NCBI RefSeq assembly: GCF_900100075.1
Contig: NZ_FNEG01000005.1
Span: 420,871-484,870 of the forward strand
Length of the DNA: 64,000 bases
Direction of reading: 5' to 3'
DNA from: Chryseobacterium jejuense
GTDB taxonomy: Bacteria > Bacteroidota > Bacteroidia > Flavobacteriales > Weeksellaceae
Shown here one piece after another: positions 7,272 through 16,216 of this stretch (within the stretch, counting starts at the first letter, position 1; each line of letters starts with the position of its first letter). The notes beneath the pieces were generated by a model, which was not told the origin of the DNA, ran no database searches, and worked only from the letters and a program-made list of their open reading frames with translations. Made by a program: the position numbers and the translations under genes.

Positions 7272-8207
7272 ATGAAAAAAGTAAAATTAAAAATTCCGGC
7301 TACCGTAGCCAATCTTGTATGTGGGTTTGATATCCTGGGGATGGCAGTTAATGAACCTTATGATGAAATGGAAATCCGTTTATTGGAAACTCCTGAAATC
7401 ATCATCAAACACACAGATTCTTTTGGTCTTCCTGAAGAACCCAGTAAAAATGTTGCAGGAGTAGTGCTTTCAAAAATTCAGGAGCATTTCAATCTTAAAA
7501 ATGGCTTTGAAGTTATTATTCATAAACATATAAAACCGGGAAGCGGGCTCGGCTCCAGCGCCGCTAGCGCCGCCGGAGCCGCCGTGGGAGCCAACATTGT
7601 ATTAGGAAATCTTATGTCCAAAGATGAAATGGTGCATTTTGCCATGTTTGGAGAAGAACTTGCTTCCGGAGTTCGTCATGCTGATAATATTGCCCCATGT
7701 ATTTATGGTGGAATCACTTTGGTAAAATCTACTGATCCCATCGATATTATTCCATTGAATGCACCCAATTTATTTGTTGCCGCTGTACATCCTCAGGTGG
7801 AAGTTAAAACTTCCGATTCAAGACAGATTTTAAAGAAAAATATTACGTTGAAAAGTGCGGTTGAACAATGGGGAAATATTGCAGGGCTTGTAGCCGGTAT
7901 TGAGAAAAATGATTTTGCCTTAATAGGCAGAAGCCTCAACGATGTCATTATAGAACCTGTACGAAGCATCTTAATTCCAAGATTTGATGAAATTAAATCC
8001 AAAAGCCTTCAACTTGGAGCATTAGGAGGCGGAATTTCAGGATCAGGACCATCTATTTTTATGTTGGCAGAAAAAAAAGAAACTGCAGAAAAGATTGCTG
8101 AACTGATGAAAACCATATATGACGAAATCAAAATTGACAACTTCGTCTATATCTCAAAAATAAATCCCGCAGGAATTGAAATCATTGAAGAACCAAAACT
8201 AGATTAA
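7272..8207 (+). CDS. thrB: homoserine kinase
   Basis: GHMP-family kinase that phosphorylates homoserine. The ATP-binding motif PGSGLGSSAASAAGAAVGAN sits at about residues 92-111, and the C-terminal GGGISGSGPSIF motif is near residues 252-263. The 311-aa length is normal. The codons of the glycine/alanine ATP loop (about 7540-7595) are far more GC-rich than the rest of the gene. It is the middle gene of the thr operon, with thrC six bases downstream. Confidence 0.96.
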   Translation: MKKVKLKIPATVANLVCGFDILGMAVNEPYDEMEIRLLETPEIIIKHTDSFGLPEEPSKNVAGVVLSKIQEHFNLKNGFEVIIHKHIKPGSGLGSSAASAAGAAVGANIVLGNLMSKDEMVHFAMFGEELASGVRHADNIAPCIYGGITLVKSTDPIDIIPLNAPNLFVAAVHPQVEVKTSDSRQILKKNITLKSAVEQWGNIAGLVAGIEKNDFALIGRSLNDVIIEPVRSILIPRFDEIKSKSLQLGALGGGISGSGPSIFMLAEKKETAEKIAELMKTIYDEIKIDNFVYISKINPAGIEIIEEPKLD

Positions 8208-8213
8208 AAACAG

Positions 8214-9518
8214 ATGCAATATTATAATTTAAAAGACAGTCAAGAAAAAGTAGATTTCAGAACTGCCACCATAAAAGGCCAGGGAAAAAATAAAGGATTA
8301 TTCTTTCCTGAAAATCTTCCGTCATTCAACGATGAATTTATTCAAAATCTTCAACAGTATTCTGATGAGGAAATCGCTTATCAATGCATGAAAGACTTTG
8401 TTGGAGATGAAATTCCTTCAGAAATACTTAAAAAGATTGTTGCTGAAACCATCAGTTTTGAAATTCCTTTGAAAAAAATTAATGATGATATCTTGGTTCT
8501 GGAGCTTTTTCACGGCCCTACCCTTGCATTCAAGGATATTGGTGCAGGATTTATGAGCAGATGCCTGTCTTATTTCTTAGAAAATCAACAGAAAAAAGTT
8601 ACCGTTTTAGTTGCTACTTCCGGAGATACCGGCGGTGCTGTTGCCCATGGATTCTATGATCTTCCGGGAATAGATGTTGTTATTCTATATCCTAAAAACA
8701 GGGTAAGCCCTGTTCAGGAAAAGCAACTTACAGCATTGGGAAAAAATATTTATGCGCTGGAAGTTAATGGCAGTTTTGATGATTGTCAAAGTCTGGTAAA
8801 ACAAGCTTTCTCCAATGAGGAAATCAATAATCAGTTATTCCTGACTTCTGCTAATTCCATTAATGTGGCAAGATGGCTTCCGCAGCAGATCTATTATTTA
8901 TTAGCATTGAAACAATGGCTGAAAACAGAAAATAAAGCTCCTGTAATTTGTGTTCCAAGTGGGAATTTCGGGAATATATGTGCCGGAATTTTAGCACATC
9001 TTCGTGGTCTTCCTGCAGAACATTTTATTGCAGCCTGCAATGCTAATGATGTGATTCCTGAATATTTGAAAACTCAGAATCTCAAGCCTAAAAAATCTGT
9101 CGCTACTCTATCCAATGCAATGGACGTGGGAGATCCAAGCAATTTTGTCAGAATACTGGAGCTCTTTAACAAAGAGTTTAATCCTTTAAAAAATAAAATT
9201 TCAGGGTACTCCATTGATGATCAAAAAACTAAGGAAACAATTACGGAAGTCTACAACAGAGATCATTATATTCTAGATCCTCACAGTGCTGTAGCCTTTT
9301 CTTCTCTTGAACAATACCTTAAAGAAAATCCGGGTAAAAAAGGTTTCATTTTGGGAACTGCCCATCCTGTGAAGTTTCCTGATGCCGTACAAAATGCCAT
9401 CAAAACAGAAATTGAAATTCCTCAATCTCTGAATGCTCTGATGAAAAAGGAGAAAAAAACTGTAGAAATAAATGCAGATTTTGAAGAATTAAAGCGATTT
9501 TTGCTTGATAAAAATTAA
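8214..9518 (+). CDS. thrC: threonine synthase
   Basis: PLP enzyme that converts phosphohomoserine to threonine. The PLP lysine lies in HGPTLAFKDIGAGFM (about residues 98-112), followed by LVATSGDTGGAVAHGF and the phosphate-binding PSGNFGNICAG. Length is 434 aa, the short ThrC class. It completes threonine synthesis from aspartate semialdehyde with thrA and thrB, and folB follows after three bases. Confidence 0.97.
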   Translation: MQYYNLKDSQEKVDFRTATIKGQGKNKGLFFPENLPSFNDEFIQNLQQYSDEEIAYQCMKDFVGDEIPSEILKKIVAETISFEIPLKKINDDILVLELFHGPTLAFKDIGAGFMSRCLSYFLENQQKKVTVLVATSGDTGGAVAHGFYDLPGIDVVILYPKNRVSPVQEKQLTALGKNIYALEVNGSFDDCQSLVKQAFSNEEINNQLFLTSANSINVARWLPQQIYYLLALKQWLKTENKAPVICVPSGNFGNICAGILAHLRGLPAEHFIAACNANDVIPEYLKTQNLKPKKSVATLSNAMDVGDPSNFVRILELFNKEFNPLKNKISGYSIDDQKTKETITEVYNRDHYILDPHSAVAFSSLEQYLKENPGKKGFILGTAHPVKFPDAVQNAIKTEIEIPQSLNALMKKEKKTVEINADFEELKRFLLDKN

Positions 9519-9521
9519 GTA

Positions 9522-9890
9522 ATGAGTAAGATATATCTTGAAGATGTAAAAATATATGCCTACCACGGGGTTTTACCTGAAGAAAATATTATTGGTACCT
9601 ACTATATTTTAAATGCAGAACTTCATACCGATTTGTGGAAGGCAGCAGAATCTGATGACCTGAATGATACTATAAGTTATGCAGATATTAATGATATCAT
9701 TCATCAGGAAATGAAGATCAAATCTAAACTTCTGGAACATGTTGCAGGGAGAATTATTTCAAAAATACACGACTGTTTTCCGCAAATCGACTATATCAAG
9801 CTTAAACTTACCAAAACAGCACCGCCTATGCAGGGCGAAATGAAAGGCGCAAGCATTGAACTGGAAAAAAGCTTTAAACCGGAAAATTAA
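9522..9890 (+). CDS. folB: dihydroneopterin aldolase
   Basis: Cleaves dihydroneopterin in folate synthesis. The 122-aa length is normal for FolB. Motifs are the N-terminal YAYHGVLPEEN, SYADINDIIH and the C-terminal LKLTKTAPPM. It lies three bases after thrC, so it is probably expressed with the threonine operon even though the pathway is unrelated. Confidence 0.94.
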   Translation: MSKIYLEDVKIYAYHGVLPEENIIGTYYILNAELHTDLWKAAESDDLNDTISYADINDIIHQEMKIKSKLLEHVAGRIISKIHDCFPQIDYIKLKLTKTAPPMQGEMKGASIELEKSFKPEN

Positions 9891-9925
9891 AATCCTTATT
9901 TTTATTTCATTAAAAAAATACAAAA

Positions 9926-11290
9926 TTGAAATTCATTAAAATATTATTTCTAGTAGCATTCATCAATGCTTTCGGTCAGGCAAGCGTTGATAATCAATTG
10001 GCAAGTTATAACTTTCCGAAGATCAAGTCCAGCATTACTATGCCGGTAACTATTCCCCTTTCAGAGCTTAGTAATATGGTTAATGCCTCTGTAAAAGACC
10101 TTATCTATCAGGATGATTCTTATACAGATAATAATAATGACCAATTTAAAGTAAAAGTCTGGAAAACCAGACCTATCCGTTTGGTAGGCGGAACCAGTCA
10201 AAACCTTTTGATTGAAGTTCCATTAAAGATCTGGGCAGAAAAAGGAATTGGAACCCTTGGAGTATATTCCTATCAAAATACCACTTTTGAAACGGTAATG
10301 TCCTTTAATACAACCGTTACTTTCAAAAACAACTGGACAATTATCACCAATACTCAGCCCAACGGCTTCCGATGGGTAACAAAACCGGTATTGGACTATG
10401 GCAGAATACAGATCCCAATTACTCCTATCGTTGAAAAGAGTTTAAAAGAACAACAGGAGAAATTCTGTAAAACAATCGATCAGCAAATGGCGACTCAGCT
10501 GAATTTCCAGCAATATGCCGTGATGGCCTGGAATACCTTTGCACAGCCATTCAATATTTCAGAAGAATATAACACCTGGCTGAAAGTAAGTCCGGTGGGT
10601 GTTAATATTACGCCATTAAAATTCTATGGAAATCAGATCAATGCAACTCTTGGAATTGATATTTTCTCAGAAACATTTACAGGAAATAAACCTACTGCAT
10701 CTCCCACTGTAACTTCGGCAACCAATTTTAATTTTTCTCCTACTGTTGCTGACAAATTTCTATTACAGACAACGGCCAATATTCCTTTCACTGAAGCCAG
10801 TAATATGGCTAGAAAAACGTTCTTGAATAAAGAATTTGATATCAGAGATTCCAAAGTAAAAGTAACAGACATTAGAGTGTATGGCTTAGATAACAGAATT
10901 CTTATTGAAGCACAAACAGAAGGTTATATCAAAGGAACTGCTATTATTTCAGGAATTCCGGTATATGATGAAACCAAAAGAAAAATTGTTTTATCCGATA
11001 CCAAGTTCAAACTGAAAACAATGAATATTCTTCAAAAAACAGCTTCTCTCCTGTTCCAAGGAAAAATTGTGAAAATGATTGAAGAAGAATACGGAATTCC
11101 AACTCAGGAACTTGAAGAAACATCAAGAAAAAGTATTGAAGACGCTTTCAACAAAGAATATTATAAAGGACTAAAGATGAGTGGAAAGGTATTTAACCTG
11201 AAGCCAAGTAAGATCCTTCTCAATAGTACAGGAATCACGGCAGTCATTGATACGAACGCAACTTTAAAACTTCTTGTGAACGGATTTTAA
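9926..11290 (+). CDS. DUF4403 family secreted or periplasmic protein
   Basis: A 454-aa protein with a TTG start and an N-terminal signal segment (MKFIKILFLVAFINAFGQA). The sequence resembles the DUF4403 family of Bacteroidota: alternating beta-strand regions, MPVTIPLSEL near the start, and a repeated tubular-lipid-binding-like layout. Function is not known. It lies 35 bases downstream of folB with no terminator between, so it may be read through from the thr operon. Confidence 0.7.
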   Translation: MKFIKILFLVAFINAFGQASVDNQLASYNFPKIKSSITMPVTIPLSELSNMVNASVKDLIYQDDSYTDNNNDQFKVKVWKTRPIRLVGGTSQNLLIEVPLKIWAEKGIGTLGVYSYQNTTFETVMSFNTTVTFKNNWTIITNTQPNGFRWVTKPVLDYGRIQIPITPIVEKSLKEQQEKFCKTIDQQMATQLNFQQYAVMAWNTFAQPFNISEEYNTWLKVSPVGVNITPLKFYGNQINATLGIDIFSETFTGNKPTASPTVTSATNFNFSPTVADKFLLQTTANIPFTEASNMARKTFLNKEFDIRDSKVKVTDIRVYGLDNRILIEAQTEGYIKGTAIISGIPVYDETKRKIVLSDTKFKLKTMNILQKTASLLFQGKIVKMIEEEYGIPTQELEETSRKSIEDAFNKEYYKGLKMSGKVFNLKPSKILLNSTGITAVIDTNATLKLLVNGF

Positions 11291-11335
11291 AGTATCTGAT
11301 AAAACTCAACTAAAAAATTAATAACCATACCATTC

Positions 11336-11833
11336 ATGACAAAAATATTAAATATTGTCGAATACAATAAAGCCTCATTAGGTAACAGATTTCTAAACAA
11401 CCTACTTGACCTTTTTACATTAATCATCCTTAACATTATTATTACCTCTATATCTGATATTCTTTATGCCTTTACAGATATTGAGTTTTTCTACCTTTAT
11501 GGAAATGGAGGAATAGGATGGCAAATTCTCTTTGGAAATATTAATTGTTTCATTTATTATTTTTCAATGGAACATTTTATGAACGGAAGAACAGTAGGAA
11601 AATACATTACCGGAACAAAAGTAATAAGCACAGACGGAACCCAACCAACTTCCCAACAAATTATATATAGAAATCTTACCAGGCTTATCCCTTTTGATGG
11701 CCTTTCTTTCTTCGGAGTTAATGGATGGCACGACAGCTGGAGTGATACAAGGGTAATTAATATTAAAAATTATATAACTGAAATTCAAGCAAAAAGCGAA
11801 ATTGACGGTCTGGGAAAGAAAGAAATTGCATGA
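11336..11833 (+). CDS. RDD family membrane protein
   Basis: 165 aa with hydrophobic segments near residues 25-48 and 65-80. A NRFLNNLLDL motif near the N-terminus (residues 17-26) is the RDD-type amphipathic start, and MNGRTVGKYITGTKVI is the second conserved part. RDD proteins are small membrane proteins of unsettled function, with some proposed to transport small molecules. It stands alone between a DUF4403 gene and tRNA-Cys. Confidence 0.8.
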   Translation: MTKILNIVEYNKASLGNRFLNNLLDLFTLIILNIIITSISDILYAFTDIEFFYLYGNGGIGWQILFGNINCFIYYFSMEHFMNGRTVGKYITGTKVISTDGTQPTSQQIIYRNLTRLIPFDGLSFFGVNGWHDSWSDTRVINIKNYITEIQAKSEIDGLGKKEIA

Positions 11834-11837
11834 AAAC

Positions 11838-11868
11838 TTTGGTTTGTATTGAAATTTAGCTATATTTG
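11838..11868 (+). promoter_or_regulatory. promoter of tRNA-Cys
   Basis: TTTG (11838-11841), exactly 19 bases, then TATATTTG (11861-11868). This is a textbook Bacteroidota promoter. It begins inside the 3' end region of the RDD gene and gives a start near 11875. Confidence 0.8.
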
Positions 11869-11892
11869 CACACCTCAAAAATGGTAAAACAT

Positions 11893-11963
11893 GGTACTTT
11901 GGCCGAGCGGCTAGGCAGTGGTCTGCAACACCATCTACAGCGGTTCGAATCCGCTAGGTACCT
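11893..11963 (+). tRNA. tRNA-Cys (GCA)
   Basis: A complete cloverleaf can be drawn: acceptor GGTACTT/AGGTACC, D-arm with GCC/GGC, anticodon loop CTGCAAC with GCA at 11925-11927, and T-arm GCGGTTCGAATCCGC. The discriminator base is T, as expected for tRNA-Cys. CCA is not encoded. Confidence 0.97.
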
Positions 11964-11967
11964 CTTT

Positions 11968-12000
11968 AAAACCTCTAAATTTTATTTAGAGGTTTTTTTT
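11968..12000 (+). terminator. intrinsic terminator after tRNA-Cys
   Basis: Stem ACCTCTAAAT/ATTTAGAGGT with a tail of eight T. Confidence 0.9.
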
Positions 12001-12270
12001 ATGTAGTTTAAGCAATATAATTTCCCACAAGCTTAAAAAGAATCCATAAAATTGATTCCATATTTGCTCTCTTAAAAATACAGCTGAAGATATTAAACCT
12101 TTGCATCAAATTAAATCACATTAATCTAAATTATATCTGCACCTTCCTACTCTAACCCATTACCATCAAACAAAACAAACTCTTCCACTCAGGAGGAGCT
12201 TTCTCAATAATAAAAAAGTAATGATAAATGAACCTTGATACCGCCTTTTATGAGTACCATCATATAGGAA

Positions 12271-12345
12271 CAAAAAAAATCCTCGGAAATTCCGAGGATA
12301 AAAACTAATAACCATGAAAACTCAAATTAAACATGAGTTGCATTG
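12271..12345 (-). ncRNA. candidate small RNA ending at a hairpin terminator
   Basis: Read on the minus strand, a sigma54-like element (TTGGCACGATTTTTCAA, 12367 to 12351) is followed by about 75 bases without a useful frame. These contain a small hairpin and end in the stem ATCCTCGG/CCGAGGAT with eight T. The alternative is that the hairpin serves some other transcript. Low confidence. Confidence 0.25.
12279..12299 (-). terminator. hairpin with minus-strand U-tract
   Basis: Perfect stem ATCCTCGG/CCGAGGAT. The run of A on its plus-strand 5' side becomes a U-tract on the minus strand. Confidence 0.65.
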
Positions 12346-12672
12346 GTATATTGAAAAATCGTGCCAAGAATTACTTTTTTGAAAAAAAAAACAAAATTTT
12401 CTTCATAAACAGAGAAAATACAATTAAAAAATTAATACTCAAAACATATTGAACTTTAAACATATACAAATAATAACTCCACTAAACACCACACAACAAC
12501 ATTCAAGACTCTCAATAATTAACAATTTAATAATTTGAAAAAACTTTAAAATAAAAAACTAGACAAAGAAGAGAAATTCTTCAAAATACAGCATAAAGCC
12601 AAAGAAGACAGAAAAAATTACAACTTGGCACAATTTATTCTCCTATTTAACATAACATTCAAATCTAATATC

Positions 12673-12900
12673 ATGTCACAAAAACAGTTTAAAAAAGCAG
12701 ATTTTGCTCCAAACGATGAAGAGCAATATCAGATTGAGTTTAAAATAACAGAAATCGGAGAAGGAATAGACCTTATCGTACAAAGACTGAATGAAAAAGG
12801 AGAATATGAAATGGTACAAGCTCCTGTTAGAAGATTAAATGACCGAATATTTATAGTTTGGGATCATCCCTTTGATGGCAGACTCATTTTTGATGAATAG
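12673..12900 (+). CDS. small protein of unknown function (75 aa)
   Basis: The ATG at 12673 (MSQKQFKKADFAP) is preferred over an upstream TTG at 12625. The product is acidic and soluble-looking with no signal peptide, and includes KITEIGEGIDLIVQRLN and ends DHPFDGRLIFDE. No family is recognised. It is isolated: the region before it is empty and a strong hairpin follows. Confidence 0.6.
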   Translation: MSQKQFKKADFAPNDEEQYQIEFKITEIGEGIDLIVQRLNEKGEYEMVQAPVRRLNDRIFIVWDHPFDGRLIFDE

Positions 12901-12906
12901 AAATAC

Positions 12907-12936
12907 AAAAGGCCTCCCTTTCAGGAGGCCTAAAAA
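12907..12936 (-). terminator. GC-rich hairpin downstream of the 75-aa gene
   Basis: Stem GGCCTCC/GGAGGCC. The A-run lies on the plus-strand 5' side, so the U-tract favours termination of minus-strand transcripts. It could still stop plus transcripts weakly. Confidence 0.6.
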
Positions 12937-13059
12937 ACACAAATGATGAAAAAAATCTATTCAGAAAAATCCAAACAGAATATAGTGTAAACTGCTTATA
13001 TCTCTCATCCGTAAATAGTTTTGAAATATTCAACAGTTATTAATTACTGTACATTGATT

Positions 13060-13080
13060 AAAAAATCCTCATTCGAGGAT
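13060..13080 (-). terminator. intrinsic terminator of the 13117-13563 gene
   Basis: On the minus strand the stem ATCCTC/GAGGAT is followed by a run of T, 37 bases after the stop codon. Confidence 0.75.
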
Positions 13081-13116
13081 TGGTAAATGTAGATAAATAT
13101 TTTGTCTTTCACAAAG

Positions 13117-13563
13117 TTATTCTTCCCATGTGATTGGAACATATATAGTAATGTATCCGTCATCATCTATATTATCATCCGATACAGTAGCCATTACTGT
13201 TCCATAACCTACCCAGCCCCCTTGGCCTTGGATTCCTGAAAACTCATAAGTTCCTTCTGGAAGATCTTCCTCAGAATATTGTGGAAGCGCACCGTAATTG
13301 TATTGCCCAGTAAAATATTCATCTCCTGTAGCTGTATTTTTGGCAACAAAACCTCCCAGGTCAAATCCTGACCCTGAAAGCATTTTTGTTCCACTTTTGG
13401 ATATAAGTCCATAACGAACAGGATATGTTTTTGTTTTTGCGTCCTGAACAGAAACTTCTGTACAAGCTTTAGAAGGAGCTTCTACAACATCAGTAGAAGA
13501 AAACGAAGTGGTAACAGTCAGCAAACCTACTACAGCTGCCACTGTAAAAATTGATTTTTTCAT
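13117..13563 (-). CDS. secreted protein of unknown function (148 aa)
   Basis: Begins MKKSIFTVAAVVGLLTVTTS, a signal peptide, followed by a polar mature part with YGLISKSGTKMLSGSGFDLGG and an acidic C-terminus ending in YITIYVPITWEE. No cysteine-based lipobox is seen and no family is recognised. It is a single-gene unit with its own terminator. Confidence 0.7.
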   Translation of the reverse strand: MKKSIFTVAAVVGLLTVTTSFSSTDVVEAPSKACTEVSVQDAKTKTYPVRYGLISKSGTKMLSGSGFDLGGFVAKNTATGDEYFTGQYNYGALPQYSEEDLPEGTYEFSGIQGQGGWVGYGTVMATVSDDNIDDDGYITIYVPITWEE

Positions 13564-13921
13564 ATTGAAAGTAATTTAGTTTCTCAAAAGTAGGCATCAT
13601 AAATTAATTCAACAAAAACTAAGGATTAACTATACTTTACAAATTCCTTTTCATAGAAAATTCCCTGGTACAACCAGGGAACTATGATGAATCTCGTTTA
13701 GAAGATTAATTTTAAAATCTAAAAATTATAATTTCCTCCAAACAAACGGCATGCCTAAATTTTCCACATCCACCTTATTATCATGATATTTATCAGGATT
13801 TAAAATTAATTTAATTCTTTTATTATCAACTTTAACACTCTTTAACTGAAATTTGGCTTCATAATTGAAAATAAAACTAAATCGAAAGTCGTTTTGGCTT
13901 AAGCTTATTAAAATTTGAATT
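13564..13921. other. intergenic stretch with a hairpin and a possible gene remnant
   Basis: 358 bases. A hairpin TTCCCTGG/CCAGGGAA lies near 13660-13680. On the minus strand an open frame without a usable start ends at 13726 (KVDVENLGMPFVWRKL). It looks protein-like and may be the tail of a decayed gene. Confidence 0.4.
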
Positions 13922-14479
13922 ATGAGAAAGATAGTATTAGCAGGTTTTTTATCCGTTTTCTTATTAACGGCCTGCAAGAAGGACGACAAAGTTGCTGAGA
14001 AATCACTGGAAGAGCAAAAACTTGAATTCCAGTCAAGACAGCTTGAAATAGAGAGACAAAAACTGGCTATTGAAAAAGAAAAGCTAGTATATGAAGCTCA
14101 GAAAAAAGCAGATAGCATCTCTGAAACCAAAAAGGCAAAAGCTACTGCTGAAAATAATTCGAAACCAAAAGTGATAAGAGAAACAAGAACGGTATACCGT
14201 GACAGAAGCTCTAATTCCAACTCAGGAGGCGGAAGCAACGGTGGATATGCAGACAACGGAAGCAGTGCTTCACAGGGAACTACTCAGAAAAAAGGGATGA
14301 GCAAAGCAGCCAAAGGTACTATCATTGGTACTGTAGGTGGTGCCGCTGTAGGAGCAATTGTTGCTAAGAAAAACAGAGGACTGGGTGCTGTAATCGGAGG
14401 TGTAGTAGGTGGAGCTACCGGATATACCATTGGTAGATCACAGGATAGAAAAGACGGAAGAGTACAACCGAGAAGATAA
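13922..14479 (+). CDS. glycine-zipper lipoprotein (YMGG-like)
   Basis: 185 aa. The lipoprotein signal ends LLTAC (Cys18). Next comes a charged coiled-coil region (about residues 28-75, with repeated QKLEF/RQKLAIEKEKL patterns), then a Ser/Gly-rich linker. The C-terminal YMGG-type glycine zipper is GTIIGTVGGAAVGAIVAKK and GLGAVIGGVVGGATGYTIG, which resembles the membrane-inserting segments of envelope lipoproteins. It is probably anchored to the outer membrane, with a structural or stress role as an inference. Confidence 0.8.
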   Translation: MRKIVLAGFLSVFLLTACKKDDKVAEKSLEEQKLEFQSRQLEIERQKLAIEKEKLVYEAQKKADSISETKKAKATAENNSKPKVIRETRTVYRDRSSNSNSGGGSNGGYADNGSSASQGTTQKKGMSKAAKGTIIGTVGGAAVGAIVAKKNRGLGAVIGGVVGGATGYTIGRSQDRKDGRVQPRR

Positions 14480-14500
14480 TTTTTTTCTCCATAACATATA

Positions 14501-14531
14501 AAGATTGCTTATTTTTAGGCAATCTTTTTTT
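14501..14531 (+). terminator. terminator-like hairpin touching the next start codon
   Basis: Stem AAGATTGC/GCAATCTT with a seven-T tail. The T-run ends one base before the ATG of the 14532 gene. Confidence 0.75.
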
Positions 14532-16166
14532 ATGATATTAATTCTCTGTTCCACTATTTTTCTTCTACCAGTCTTATGCGGACTCGGGAAAATCATGGAA
14601 AAATTCTGTGGAATTTTATTTCAGGGAATCTCAGAAAAAATTCTTTCAGGAATTATGGGAATAAGTCTTGTATGGTCTGTTATTTCTTTTTTTATTCCCT
14701 TAAATATTTATGTAGAAATCCCTACTGTTTTATTAGGTTTATTCTACTTTTTTAAAGAAAAATTGTACCAGGAATTCTATAAGTTTTCAAAAAAAGATTT
14801 TTTTTTAATAGCATGTAGTTCCGTTATTATATTATTTACCGGAGCTTCTTATCCTTATATATTAGATCATTTCGGATATTATATTCCCACTATAAAGTGG
14901 TTGACAGAATATGGACTTGTTAAGGGAATTTCCAATCTGGATCTTACTTTGGGACAAATGTCGATCTGGCATATTTTCCAAGCAGGTTTTTCCAATTTTT
15001 CAGATCCTTACCTGAGAATCAACTCAACTCTGCTAGTTATTTATAGCATTTATAGTATTGAAAGAAAAAACTGGATTCATCTATGTTTTCTCCCTGTTTT
15101 ATTACTTTTCTCACAGTCTCCCAGTCCAGATCTTCCGGTTATTATCTTTTCTTTAATTATTTTAAATGAAATCATACTCGGAAACAAAAATACAAGTCTT
15201 CTCTTTGCCTTTTCTGTTTTTATTTTTGCTATAAAACCCACCATGATCTGGCTTCCGATACTGGTTTTCTTTTGTAATATTTTTATTTTTAAATCAAACT
15301 TTAAAAGACTGCTTTTTGGAAGTACCATCTTATTTTTATTCTTTATTAAAAATATATGGACCTTCGGATATCCTATATTCCCTGTATCTATAGGAGATTT
15401 TGGCTTCAGTTGGAAACCCAATCCTGAAGTATTGAAAATCTCTTCACAATATGCTATTCTGAAAACCTACGACATGCAGTATTCGTATGAAGAAATCCAA
15501 AAGTTTTCCCCATGGGATCACATAAAAAAATGGTTCTTTCTGAAAGGTATCAAATCAAAAATCAATATTCTTTTCATAGCATCCCTGTGCCTTTTTTCAG
15601 TATTTGCGTGGACAAAGAAAAAGAAACTTATTACATTGATCTGCATTTCACTGTTAATAAAAAGCATATTTGTACTGGCTTTTTCTGCTCAATACCGATT
15701 TTTTATTGATGTGTTTTTCGTTATATTTTTTGTTCTCTTCCATGAATATTTAAATAAAAGAAAATCTATTGCCCTTTTTTCTGTATTCAGTTTATTTTTT
15801 GTTTCGTTATTATCTTTTCCTCGTCTTATTCAACAATATATTCCAAGTTTTCAACTAGGGAATTTTATGGTTGGCTTTAAAAAAGAGCAATTTTATCAAC
15901 CATCAGTTTATAAATATCATCAATTTGACACTTTTAAGGTAGGAAATCTAAAGTTTAATGTTTCAAAAAACTATCCTTACAACTTTGAAACACCTCTTCC
16001 TGCCATTTCCGCAAGCTTTATTTTTGACGATGCAAAAGCCGGAATTTTCCCTCAGCCTATCAACAAAAATGACATTTCTAAAGGATTCATCTGGAAAACA
16101 ATGACTTCTGAAGAAAAAAAGCAAGCAGCAGCGACTATTAACATTATTGAAAAAATTCATAAATAG
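14532..16166 (+). CDS. polytopic membrane protein (LIC_10190-like)
   Basis: 544 aa from the ATG at 14532; the frame continues to a TTG at 14505 inside the terminator hairpin. There are many hydrophobic segments spread over residues 1-430, then a soluble C-terminal domain of about 100 residues. The layout resembles large membrane glycosyltransferase-like proteins annotated LIC_10190 in Bacteroidota, and motifs such as SPSPDLPVI suggest a lipid-linked substrate site. Function is inferred only loosely. No promoter is visible between it and the upstream hairpin. Confidence 0.6.
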   Translation: MILILCSTIFLLPVLCGLGKIMEKFCGILFQGISEKILSGIMGISLVWSVISFFIPLNIYVEIPTVLLGLFYFFKEKLYQEFYKFSKKDFFLIACSSVIILFTGASYPYILDHFGYYIPTIKWLTEYGLVKGISNLDLTLGQMSIWHIFQAGFSNFSDPYLRINSTLLVIYSIYSIERKNWIHLCFLPVLLLFSQSPSPDLPVIIFSLIILNEIILGNKNTSLLFAFSVFIFAIKPTMIWLPILVFFCNIFIFKSNFKRLLFGSTILFLFFIKNIWTFGYPIFPVSIGDFGFSWKPNPEVLKISSQYAILKTYDMQYSYEEIQKFSPWDHIKKWFFLKGIKSKINILFIASLCLFSVFAWTKKKKLITLICISLLIKSIFVLAFSAQYRFFIDVFFVIFFVLFHEYLNKRKSIALFSVFSLFFVSLLSFPRLIQQYIPSFQLGNFMVGFKKEQFYQPSVYKYHQFDTFKVGNLKFNVSKNYPYNFETPLPAISASFIFDDAKAGIFPQPINKNDISKGFIWKTMTSEEKKQAAATINIIEKIHK

Positions 16167-16204
16167 AACAAATGCTGAAACTTTATTATCTGAAGAAAAA
16201 AAGG

Positions 16205-16212
16205 TAATTTTG
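16205..16212 (+). promoter_or_regulatory. -7 box directly before aroC
   Basis: TAATTTTG matches TAnnTTTG and ends only four bases before the aroC ATG at 16217, which implies a leaderless or nearly leaderless mRNA. Confidence 0.5.
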
Positions 16213-16216
16213 TATC

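Larger units (their letters stand above)
12002..12672. other. gene-poor stretch between tRNA-Cys and a small unknown gene
   Basis: 671 bases, very A-rich, with no convincing coding frame. It holds a hairpin at 12279-12299 that has U-tract polarity for the minus strand, a TTGGCAC-type element on the minus strand (12351-12367) and another on the plus strand (12625-12640). The first two may bound a small minus-strand RNA. Confidence 0.6.
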
